Shown: positions 26,965-35,011 of the stretch, in pieces
Layout of the letters: each line of letters opens with the position of its first letter
How positions within the stretch are numbered: the first letter of the stretch is position 1
NCBI GenBank assembly: GCA_009838975.1
Contig: VXQO01000096.1
Span: forward strand, 1-52,311
Reading direction: 5' to 3'
Source of the DNA: Gemmatimonadota bacterium
GTDB lineage: Bacteria > Gemmatimonadota > Gemmatimonadetes > Longimicrobiales > Gaopeijiaceae
Length of the DNA: 52,311 nucleotides
Made by a program: the position numbers and the translations under genes
The notes under the pieces: generated by a model
The model's input: only the letters and a program-made list of their open reading frames with translations
Database searches by the model: none
What the model was told of the DNA's origin: nothing

Positions 26965-28245
26965 TTACACGACGCGTCTCGGGAGGCGCGGATTCATGCC
27001 CTGAATGATGCGCAGGAACCCCAGCTCGGTGCGTTCGGCGACCGTGTGCGGTAGCACGGCCGGATGATCGGGCCCTATGAGGGTGGCGACATCGCCGACC
27101 TCGACCGTCTTTTCCGGACCTATATCGAGGATCGCGTGTGCGGAGTTGACCCCGCCCGCAACGGGGTACAGCCGACCGTTGATCAGTACCTCGCAGGTGC
27201 CGTTGGCCTGGGAGGGATAGCCGTCCGTGCGGCCGATCGGAAGGAGCGCCACCCAGGTCGCTCGTTCGGGCATGAAGGTGCGGTTGAATCCCGCGCTGTC
27301 GCCCGGCTGAAGGTGTTCGACCCGCACTACCCGCGTCTTCAGGCTGAACACGGCCTCGAAGTCGGCCATGCCGCTGGCCTTTTCGTCACCGGGGGGGTTG
27401 CCGAACAGGGCGTTGCCCGGGCGCACCATGTCGTAGTGCGCTTCGGGCAGGTGGAACAGTTCGAAGGTGGGAGCGGCGTGCAGGGTGCCGAGGGGGAGGT
27501 TCCTGCTGCGCGCCCAGCCCAGGAGCTCTTCGAAGCGTGCGTGCTGCTCCCGGTCGAACTCGAGATCGTGGGTGAACATGGTGTAGGTTCCGTTCACGTC
27601 GGCGTACTCGCTTTGCACGAGCTCCTCGATCCACTGACGGGCACGCGTGTAGGGCATTCCCTCCCGGTTCATCCCGGTGTCGATGAAGAGCTGGACGGGA
27701 ACGGGCCGGCCCAGCCGCCTGGACACGCTGCGCAGGCGCCCTGGCGCGTCGTCCAGCCACACGGACGGGTGCACATCGTGCCTCACCATCTCCTCGATCT
27801 CGTCCTCGGACCCTTCGGCCATGACCACGATCGGCTTGGTGACGCCTTCCTCCCGCATGGCGAGGGCTTCCTCAACGCGCACGGCCGCGATACCGCCCAC
27901 CTGAGGCATGTCGGCAAGGAGCGGCCCCACGGCGCGGTCGCCCAGGCCGTAGGCGTTGTTCTTGACGACGGCGAGGATCGGGCGGCCGCTCGCCAGTCGC
28001 GTGGCCTCGCGGACGTTGTGAGCCCAGGCCGCGCGGTCGAGTTCGATCCACGGGTCGAAGCGATCGGGGGTGTAGGTGCGGGCGGTTGTGGCGCGGACTG
28101 ATGAGGTCCAGGTGCCGGCAGAATTGGTGGCACCTGTGTCGTTCGACCGCGTGTTGGATGCGCAGGCAGATGCTCCAGTCAGGCCCATGGCGGCACCGGT
28201 CAGGCGCACAAAACGGCGGCGCGTAATGCGTGGGGAGCGATCCAT
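26965..28245 (-). CDS. Exported alanine-racemase-fold PLP protein with altered active site
   Basis: A 426-residue protein. The ATG at 28245 follows GGAGGGCCTT. The N-terminus has a twin-arginine motif (TRRRFVRLTGAAMGL) and a possible lipobox (ASAC, Cys28), so it is exported, probably folded with PLP. The barrel matches alanine racemase: PLP lysine Lys95 in AVVKNNAYG, Arg194 in DTGMNREG, His226 in FTHD, Arg275 in MVRPG. However, the residue aligned with the catalytic Tyr265 of the Geobacillus enzyme (LQPGEKVSYGATY) is Phe320 (LQPGDSAGFNRTF). The usual IGYADG reads IGRTDG, and the usual RICMDQ stretch reads GVNSAH. It may be a broad-specificity periplasmic racemase or a different PLP enzyme. 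Co-directional with fabH. Confidence 0.85.
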   Translation of the reverse strand: MDRSPRITRRRFVRLTGAAMGLTGASACASNTRSNDTGATNSAGTWTSSVRATTARTYTPDRFDPWIELDRAAWAHNVREATRLASGRPILAVVKNNAYGLGDRAVGPLLADMPQVGGIAAVRVEEALAMREEGVTKPIVVMAEGSEDEIEEMVRHDVHPSVWLDDAPGRLRSVSRRLGRPVPVQLFIDTGMNREGMPYTRARQWIEELVQSEYADVNGTYTMFTHDLEFDREQHARFEELLGWARSRNLPLGTLHAAPTFELFHLPEAHYDMVRPGNALFGNPPGDEKASGMADFEAVFSLKTRVVRVEHLQPGDSAGFNRTFMPERATWVALLPIGRTDGYPSQANGTCEVLINGRLYPVAGGVNSAHAILDIGPEKTVEVGDVATLIGPDHPAVLPHTVAERTELGFLRIIQGMNPRLPRRVV

Positions 28246-28345
28246 AAGGCCCTCCGGGCTTGACGGGGATTCCAAAGAATGAAGCGAATGTACCGGCTGG
28301 CGATATGGTGGGCCAGACGGAGCCGAGTGGATACATCATCGTGAT

Positions 28346-28690
28346 ATGGAGGCTGTGCGGCTAAGTGATATCGCCGCCCACTGATTCGACCACGTACATT
28401 CGGATCTGGGTACGGCCAACGAGCAAGCGATCCGCCTCCAGGCCGGCTGCTTCCTGGCTCTGGTCCAGGCAGCGGAACTGGATGAGTACGTGAAGGGCCG
28501 TCGCGGTCAACCCACGCGACTTGAGGTGAACCGGGAATGGCTAAGGAGGCTCTTTGCGGGCTTGGAGAAATCGCAGGTCGAAGTCGAGCAAGACGGGACA
28601 GACAGTGAACAAGGGTCGACGCAGCGCCGGAGCAGAACGACCAGATCTTCGCGAGCATGTCAAAGCACCTGCTCCCGTGATACCGGCTGA
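28346..28690 (+). pseudogene. Decayed small gene with in-frame stop
   Basis: From the ATG at 28346 the reading is MEAVRLSDIAAH, then TGA (28382-28384 region), then continues in the same frame with natural-looking sequence: FDHVHSDLGTANEQAIRLQ, then CFLALVQAAELDEYVKG, then RGQPTRLEVNREWLRRLFAGLEKSQ. After about 28595 the frame turns into Arg/Ser-rich sequence, while another frame reads plausibly (ERPDLREHVKAPAPVIPAEY, ending TAG near 28724). So both a nonsense change and a frameshift are likely. I do not recognise the family. It lies between the racemase-like gene and the SusC 2 operator. Confidence 0.5.
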
Positions 28691-28705
28691 GTACATCTGG
28701 CACAC

Positions 28706-28756
28706 CAGTATGTATCGTGTTTAGAATTGCGGTCAGTATACGATACGCGTATACTG
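28706..28756. promoter_or_regulatory. Candidate operator upstream of SusC 2, with perfect inverted repeat
   Basis: CAGTATACG at 28734-28742 and CGTATACTG at 28748-28756 form a perfect 9-bp inverted repeat with a 5-bp spacer. A further half-site CAGTATG is at 28706-28712. The half-sites match those before SusC 1 (11574-11632), and one CATACTG also occurs at 4-10 on the left edge. A dimeric repressor or activator common to both SusCD loci is inferred. Confidence 0.6.
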
Positions 28757-29030
28757 TACCCAGCAGGTGAGGTAGGCTTTACCGAGGAGGCAAGATGTCC
28801 ACCTCCTCACTCAACACGGGCAATCGCAGGCACCTCGACCGTCGACATACAGCAGGCGACGCGCGGTGTTGGGGCTCGTGCGGCCCATTCCTCTCTACGC
28901 CTTCCAGTTCCAACTCTTCGATCCCTTCGGCGGGATCCCCGTTTGGGGCGCTTGCCGAACGCTATTGATCGAAGGGCATCTCGCTGCCGTGGACCGTTCC
29001 GGATGCAGCAACACCAGCAGGAGGTAGGTC
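28757..29030 (+). other. Leader region of SusC 2 with possible leader ORFs and hairpin
   Basis: This is the 270-bp stretch between the operator and the SusC 2 start. A 57-codon frame at 28795-28968 has a strong GGAGG just upstream but a Ser-rich, unremarkable translation. A 53-codon frame from GTG 28866 ends with TAG at 29025-29027, inside the SusC ribosome-binding site (AGGAGGTAG). The hairpin GATCCC-TTCGGC-GGGATC is centred at 28929; its core CCCTTCGGCGGG also occurs in the SusC 1 leader at 11655-11666. Neither ORF is supported well enough to call a gene. Confidence 0.4.
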
Positions 29031-32000
29031 ATGTGGTACCCTCGTTCAGGACACACTCAAACTCCTAAGTCCACCTCGCGAATACGCGCCGTTCGTGCCT
29101 TGGCAGCCCGGGGTTTCGCACACGGGGTGCCATTCCCTCTGATCCTCGCCGTGCTTGTCCTTCTGGCTGGTCCCGCGTCTGTCCGCGGCCAGGCGGTTGC
29201 AGGGACGGTCGTGGACGCGAACACCCTGCAGCCGCTCGTCGGAGCAGAGGTCGTGATCGAAGGGACCCAAAGAGGCACACTTACCGACGGCGGAGGCCGG
29301 TTCCGGCTGGAGGACCTCCCGGGCACGCAGGCTACCCTTCGGGCCGAGATGCTCGGCTTTGGCACCGTGACGCAAACGGTGCAGGTCGGAGATACCAACA
29401 TCCGTCTGGAGCTCTCCGCGCAGGCGATCAGTCTCGACGAGATCGTGGTGACGGGCCAGGCGCGCGAGATCGAGAAACGTGCCATCGGGACCGTCGTGGC
29501 CTCGCTTTCCGTACCCGAGCAGCTGAACCGGCAGGCACCGGTGAACATCAACCAGTTTATGGCTACAGCCGTTCCGGGTGTCAGAATCAGGAACTCGGGT
29601 GGCGAGATCGGGGCGGGTCAGAGATTGAAGATCCGCGGTGCCGGGAGCCTCTCGCTGGGTTCCGAGCCCATCTTCTTTGTGGATGGCGTACGGATCGATT
29701 CCCGAGAGAACGCTCCTGCCGCGAACCGGCAGCAGCGCACACCCCCGTCCCGCTTGAATGATCTTCCGATCGATGACATCGAGAGGATTGAAATCATCAA
29801 GGGTCCCGCGGCCGCGACGCTCTACGGGACCGAGGCGGGAAACGGGGTTGTCAACATCATCACCAAGCGTGGGACCACGGGGGCCCCCCGTTTCAACGTC
29901 CAGGTAAGGACAGGAGGGAACTTCCTCTGGAATCCGGAAAACGTGTTCCCGGTCGTGTGGGCGAGGGACCCGGACACGGACCAGCTCATGTCCCTCAACA
30001 TCGTCCAGAGCGAACAGGATAGGGGAACGCCCATCTTCCGAACTGGCCGGCCGATGTCCGTCTATGCGAGCGCAGGTGGATCGACCCGCGACGGCATTCG
30101 CTACTACCTCTCCGGCTCGGCCGACCGGGACGAGGGGATCGTCTCCTACCATTGGCTGAACCGGCTTACCGGAAGGTCGAACCTCTCGTATACCGCCGGC
30201 CCCTTCGAGGTGGGCCTGCGGCTGGGCATCATCCATCAGACGACGCACAACGAAGGCGTACAGCAGCCGATAACCGGGGACATCATCTACGGGGATCCGC
30301 GAAAGCTCAATACCCGCTCAAGGGGATTGTACCGCGAGGCTCCCGAGGACATGGAAACGATCGACGGCGAGGAGACGATTCGATCGGATCAATCTCAGCC
30401 TCAACCTCACGCACTCGCCCGTCACGTGGTTCAGCCACAGGATCACCGCCGGATTCGACTCCAACAACGGTCGTTCGTTCAGCTTCTGGCCCCGTACGGC
30501 TGAGCAGCCTGGCCCCTTCAGAAGCTCCAGTCTCGGCCGGAAAGACGTCCTTGAAGACCACTTCCGGACTTTGACCGTCGACTATGCGGGAAGCGTTACA
30601 AGCGACTTTACCGACGACCTGTCCGGCGAGACATCTGTTGGGGCTCAATACTACCTGAGGGAGAATACGATCACTACGGCCTCGGGGCGGGAGTTTCCCG
30701 TGCCGGGTTTGGAGACCATCAGCTCCGCAGCTGTCCGGTTCGCCGGTGAAGACTTCATCGAGAACAAGACCCTTGGCGTCTATGTGCAGCAACGGATCGG
30801 ATGGAAGAACCGGGTGTTCCTTACCGGTGCCGTACGGGCAGACGACAACAGCGCCTTCGGGGAGAATTTCGACTTTGTCGTCTACCCCAAGGCGAGTGCC
30901 ACGTGGATCGTCAACGAGGAGCCGTTCTGGAACCTCGATTTCGTCAATACGCTGAAGCTGCGTGGCGCTTGGGGCAAGGCGGGACAGCAGCCCGACGTTT
31001 TCGCCGCCACACGCCTCTACGCGCCCATTACCGGCCCCGACGGCTCAGCTGCCCTGACCCGATCGAACATCGGGAATCCTGATCTCGAGCCCGAGGTGGG
31101 CGAGGAGATCGAGCTGGGCTTCGACGCAAGCGTGTGGGATGAGCGGGTGGCGATGGAGTTCACCTACTACAACCAGACGCGAAGCAAGGCGATCGTGGCT
31201 CAGGCGGCGCTTCCTTCGCTCGGCTTCCCCGGGGTGGAATTCGTGAACGTCGGCACGATCAAGAACCAGGGATTCGAGATCGGCGTCGGAGCGGATCCGA
31301 TCCGGCGCCCGGACTGGAACTGGAACGTCGGAGCGACCTTCTCCACCACTGACAACAAGGTGGTGGACCTTGGCGGCCTCACTCCCCCACAGTTCGGGGC
31401 TCCCTGGGCGGGCCAACGGCACGTCGAGGGTTTCCCGGTCGGCAGTCTGTTCATGAAGCACGTACTCTCCGCCGAATGGGACGCAAGCGGCAACCTTGTC
31501 AATCTGATGTGCGAGGGTGGGGACCCGATCTCCGGTGGGGGACCACCCGTACCGTGCGACCAGGCCGGCACCGCGTACCGGGGACAGCCATTCCCCGGTT
31601 GGGAAGCCGGGATGAACACCTCGCTCCGGTACAGGAAGCTGACGCTCAGCGCGACTGCCGATGCCGTGGGCGGATACGTGAAGTGCGACACGCGGGTGGG
31701 CTGGACGCACATGTTCTTCCGGAATACGAGGCAGATGAACGTCCCGCCTCCGGAGCGGGATCCGATCCTTGCCGCCTATGACCAGTTCGGTGGCGGAACC
31801 TGTCAGATCGGCTTGGTGGACGCCGGATTCGCAAAGCTGCGCGATCTGTCGATGCGCTTCGATGTGCCCGTCGAGTGGTCCGAGAAGTTTGGGGCCTCGA
31901 CGGCATCGGTCACCCTGTCGGGCCAGAACCTGTTTACGCTGTGGATCGCCGAGGACGAGAGATTCGGGCATCCGGTCATCGATCCCGAGGTGCACGCGAC

Positions 32001-32118
32001 CCAGGGAAGGCCCACCTACGCCAACGTGAACGCGGCTACACACGGAATGGTGGCCTACATCCAGGATCAGTGGCCGACCTACCAGCGGATCACCCTTACG
32101 GTTCGGACATCCTTCTGA
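29031..32118 (+). pseudogene. SusC/RagA family TonB-linked receptor, broken by a one-base frameshift
   Basis: Start ATG 29031 after AGGAGGTAGGTC. The N-terminal part (to about codon 449) has the signal peptide (ending SVRGQA), the carboxypeptidase-regulatory-like domain, LDEIVVTG and the plug with KGPAAATLYGTEAGNG. Near 30376-30380 the frame shifts. Up to GEET the first frame is good, then the +1 frame continues with FDRINLSLNLTHSP and the barrel through to LTVRTSF at 32118. Removing one base of GACGATTCG restores a receptor of about 1028 residues. As read, the first frame stops at 30503. The rest of the barrel is undamaged, so this is either a recent mutation or a sequencing error. It is 12 bp upstream of its SusD. 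Confidence 0.88.
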
Positions 32119-32130
32119 GGGGCTAGATCA

Positions 32131-33408
32131 ATGAAATACGGAAATCGAAGGAAACACGGGAGCGGTGAAGTTGGGACTTTCACGACGGCTGCCAGCCTGG
32201 TGCTGATGCTGGGAGGGTTGACCGGCTGCGACGATCTCCTTGAAGTCGAACTCCCCGGGGTTGTGGACGAGAGTGCTCTCGAGGACCCGGCCATCTCCGC
32301 CCTTCTGGTCAACAGTGCGGTGGCCGACTTCGAGTGTGCCTACAACAACTACACGTTTGGCAGCTCGGCGTTCAGCGACGAGATGTGGCACTCCAGCGGT
32401 GCCCAGATCGACCGTGAGTGGGGAGGCCGCATTATCGACGCGAACCATCAGAACATGGCTCAGGCGCCCTGCCAGAGAACCGGCTTTGGCCAGTACACAC
32501 CGATTCAGACAGCAAGAACCGAGGCTGAAGATGCCGTCCGACGCATCACGGAGTTCCCGGACGCCGAAGTCGAGAACAAGGCTGCGCTCATCGCCACCGC
32601 CCACGCATATGCCGGGTACAATTACGTCATGCTCGGCGAGGCCTTTTGCGAAATGGCCATCGACGGCGGTTCCCTGCTCACGCCGGATCAGGTGCTGCGG
32701 ATGGCCGAGGAACACTTCACGCAGGCGTTGGCCGCCGGCACAGCCGAGATTGTGAATATGGCACGCGTTGGGCGGGCGAGGGTCCGCCTGGATCTCGGGG
32801 ACGGCCCAGGCGCGCTTTCGGACGCCCAGGCGGTTCCGGAGGGATTCATGAAGGTGGCGTCTCGCGGAGACGACCACCCGCGCCGATACAACAAGGGCTA
32901 CGACCGGTACACGCGCGCTACGGCGTTCACGGTATCCCCCCGCTTCAGAGATCTGGAATGGAAGGGCGTTCTGGATCCAAGGGTTATGGTCGAGTTCACC
33001 TCGGTGCTACCAACCGCCCCTCCGCTCGACCACTTCAAACAGACGAAGTACACCTCCCTCGGCTCACCGATCCCGTTGGCCACGTGGGAGGAGGCCCAAC
33101 TGATCATTGCCGAGGTGAGCGGTGGGCAAACGGCAGTGGACATCATCAATGCGCTGCATGCGCGCGCCGGATTGCCTCCATTCGATCCGACGACGGACGG
33201 CGATATCCTTGCCCAGGTACTTCAGGAACGGAGCCGGGAACTCTTTCTGGAGGGCGGGCACCGCCTTAACGACCATCTCCGCTACATGGGGACGCCGCAC
33301 GAGATCCCCTTCTTTACCGGCGTGGACCATCTCGGACGGCAGTACGGCAACGCAACTTGCTGGCCTCTGCCCAACGTCGAGCGGCACGGCAACCCGAACA
33401 TCCCCTGA
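32131..33408 (+). CDS. RagB/SusD family substrate-binding lipoprotein
   Basis: A 425-residue lipoprotein (signal ending LTGC near residue 33), partner of the frameshifted SusC. It shares with the first SusD the opening DDLLEVELPG, the hallmark SRELFLEGGHRLNDHLRY near the C-terminus and the terminal HGNPNIP. It is complete, which argues that the locus was functional until recently or that the SusC break is an artefact. The amidohydrolase gene follows 9 bp after the stop. Confidence 0.94.
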   Translation: MKYGNRRKHGSGEVGTFTTAASLVLMLGGLTGCDDLLEVELPGVVDESALEDPAISALLVNSAVADFECAYNNYTFGSSAFSDEMWHSSGAQIDREWGGRIIDANHQNMAQAPCQRTGFGQYTPIQTARTEAEDAVRRITEFPDAEVENKAALIATAHAYAGYNYVMLGEAFCEMAIDGGSLLTPDQVLRMAEEHFTQALAAGTAEIVNMARVGRARVRLDLGDGPGALSDAQAVPEGFMKVASRGDDHPRRYNKGYDRYTRATAFTVSPRFRDLEWKGVLDPRVMVEFTSVLPTAPPLDHFKQTKYTSLGSPIPLATWEEAQLIIAEVSGGQTAVDIINALHARAGLPPFDPTTDGDILAQVLQERSRELFLEGGHRLNDHLRYMGTPHEIPFFTGVDHLGRQYGNATCWPLPNVERHGNPNIP

Positions 33409-33417
33409 TCGAGAGGC

Positions 33418-34989
33418 ATGACCGTGAAGCACTTCCGTAATTGCACCAGGACCGCCCACCTTGTCCTCCCGTGCGTCGGCGCTTTTCTCGCTTCGGCATT
33501 TCCCGCCACCGCCTCCCAGGCACCCGAGGCCACGACCGCGATCGTGGGAGCTACGGTAATCGACGGAAACGGGGGGCCACCGCTCCCTGACGCGACCATC
33601 GTGATCGAGGGCGAACGGATAGCGGAGATCGGACCCAGGGCCTCGGTCACGGTGCCGGAGGGGACCCACATCATCGACGGTGCCGGGAAGTACGTCACGC
33701 CAGGCATCGTCGATACCAACGTCCACATGGGGCCGATAACGGGTGGGGCGACGGGCGAGTACACCTTCGCCCGCTACTGGGATCGGCTGGAAGACTTGAT
33801 CCTGCAGGGGGTGCAGGGTCAGCTCAAATACGGCGTCACCACGGTGCGGGACAGCTACGGACCACCCGAGGCATTGATGGCTGTGCGCGACTCGATTGCC
33901 ACTGGCGTCTGGGTCGGTCCGCGAATGTACGTGGCCGGAAACATTCTCGGTTGGGAAGGACCCTCCACCCGCCGGGCCCCTCCCAGGTCCGAGCTCACCT
34001 TCTTTCAGGAGCAACTCGACGATCTGTTCACCCTCGGGACCGCTGAGGAATTCCTCAATATGACTCCCGACGAGATGCGGGTGGCGATGAACGTCTATCT
34101 GGACAGGGGAGTGGACTTCATCAAGTACAACGGCACCTCACACACGACTCCCGCTCTGATCTCCTTCTCGCCGCGTGTCCAGAGGGTGATCGTCGAGGAG
34201 ACGCACAAACGCGGGCTGGTCGCCGAGACCCACTCCACATCTCTGGAAGGCCTGCGACTGTCGCTTCTCGCGGGAATCGACGTCGTGCAGCATCCGGAGA
34301 ACGTCGGTCTCAGGGTGATCACCGACGAGCTTGTGGACCTCATCGTCGAGCGGGGGGTCATCTGCTCGCTACTGCCCAACAAGTACACCGGGAGAATCTG
34401 GCAGCAGCGCCTCGAGCAGCGTGAGGAAGCGCGGAAGGCACAGGCAGAAGCAAAAGACGGCCCACAGCGTCGCATACGCAGGACATCATTCGAGATCAGG
34501 CGTGATGTGCAGGCTACGGGGCTGAGAGACCCCGGCACCATATACTGGAGCAATCTCGAGGCGCGGTGGGCCAATGGGCAAAAGCTCATTCAGGGCGGAT
34601 GCGTTGTCTCCGTGGGAGCTGACAACCTCCTGTTCGGACGACCGGGCGTGGCCCCGGAGTTCCTGCGCGAAGATCACCCCGTGCCCGAGCACCTGGAGCC
34701 GGGCATCGGGACGATCGTGGCGATCGAGGGACTGGTGGAGTTGGGCATGAGTCCGGCGGAGGCGATCGTGGCCGCGACCAAGCACGGGGCGATGGCCTGC
34801 AAGGCGCTCGACGAATTCGGGACGCTGGAGGTGGGCAAGCTTGCCGACATCCTCGTCCTCGGGGCCGACCCCCTGGCCGACATCTCCAACATCCGCAAGC
34901 TCGAGGTCGTGATGAAGGCGGGTGAGTTCATCGACATCGACAGCCTTCCGACGAATCCGATCACCGGCATTTGGTCATCCGTTCGCTGA
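33418..34989 (+). CDS. Exported amidohydrolase (imidazolonepropionase-like), paralog 1
   Basis: A 523-residue protein with a signal peptide (to about ATASQ). The amidohydrolase composite domain starts TTAIVGATVIDGNGGPP. The first metal motif reads TPGIVDTNVHM: the usual HxH has Asn101 in place of the first His, with His103 kept. Further likely active-site residues are present: Lys in FIKYNGT (possible carboxylated Lys), His in VAETHST, His in VVQHPE, Asp in SVGADN. It ends with LGADPLADISNIRKLE, typical of the family. Probably hydrolyses a cyclic amide, lactam or dipeptide in the periplasm; the substrate is unknown. Third gene of the SusCD 2 operon, with a close paralog directly downstream. 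Confidence 0.9.
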   Translation: MTVKHFRNCTRTAHLVLPCVGAFLASAFPATASQAPEATTAIVGATVIDGNGGPPLPDATIVIEGERIAEIGPRASVTVPEGTHIIDGAGKYVTPGIVDTNVHMGPITGGATGEYTFARYWDRLEDLILQGVQGQLKYGVTTVRDSYGPPEALMAVRDSIATGVWVGPRMYVAGNILGWEGPSTRRAPPRSELTFFQEQLDDLFTLGTAEEFLNMTPDEMRVAMNVYLDRGVDFIKYNGTSHTTPALISFSPRVQRVIVEETHKRGLVAETHSTSLEGLRLSLLAGIDVVQHPENVGLRVITDELVDLIVERGVICSLLPNKYTGRIWQQRLEQREEARKAQAEAKDGPQRRIRRTSFEIRRDVQATGLRDPGTIYWSNLEARWANGQKLIQGGCVVSVGADNLLFGRPGVAPEFLREDHPVPEHLEPGIGTIVAIEGLVELGMSPAEAIVAATKHGAMACKALDEFGTLEVGKLADILVLGADPLADISNIRKLEVVMKAGEFIDIDSLPTNPITGIWSSVR

Positions 34990-35011
34990 CCCTGAAGGGA
35001 GTACCATCATC

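Noticed and set aside
28300-28373. Three GTGATATGG-like direct repeats (28300, 28341, 28365) upstream of the racemase-like gene
   Set aside because: Spacing is irregular and the matches are only 7-8 bp; not enough to call an operator.
28727-29068. A 113-codon frame across the SusC 2 leader
   Set aside because: Random-looking translation that runs into SusC in another frame; the operator and leader hairpin explain this DNA better.
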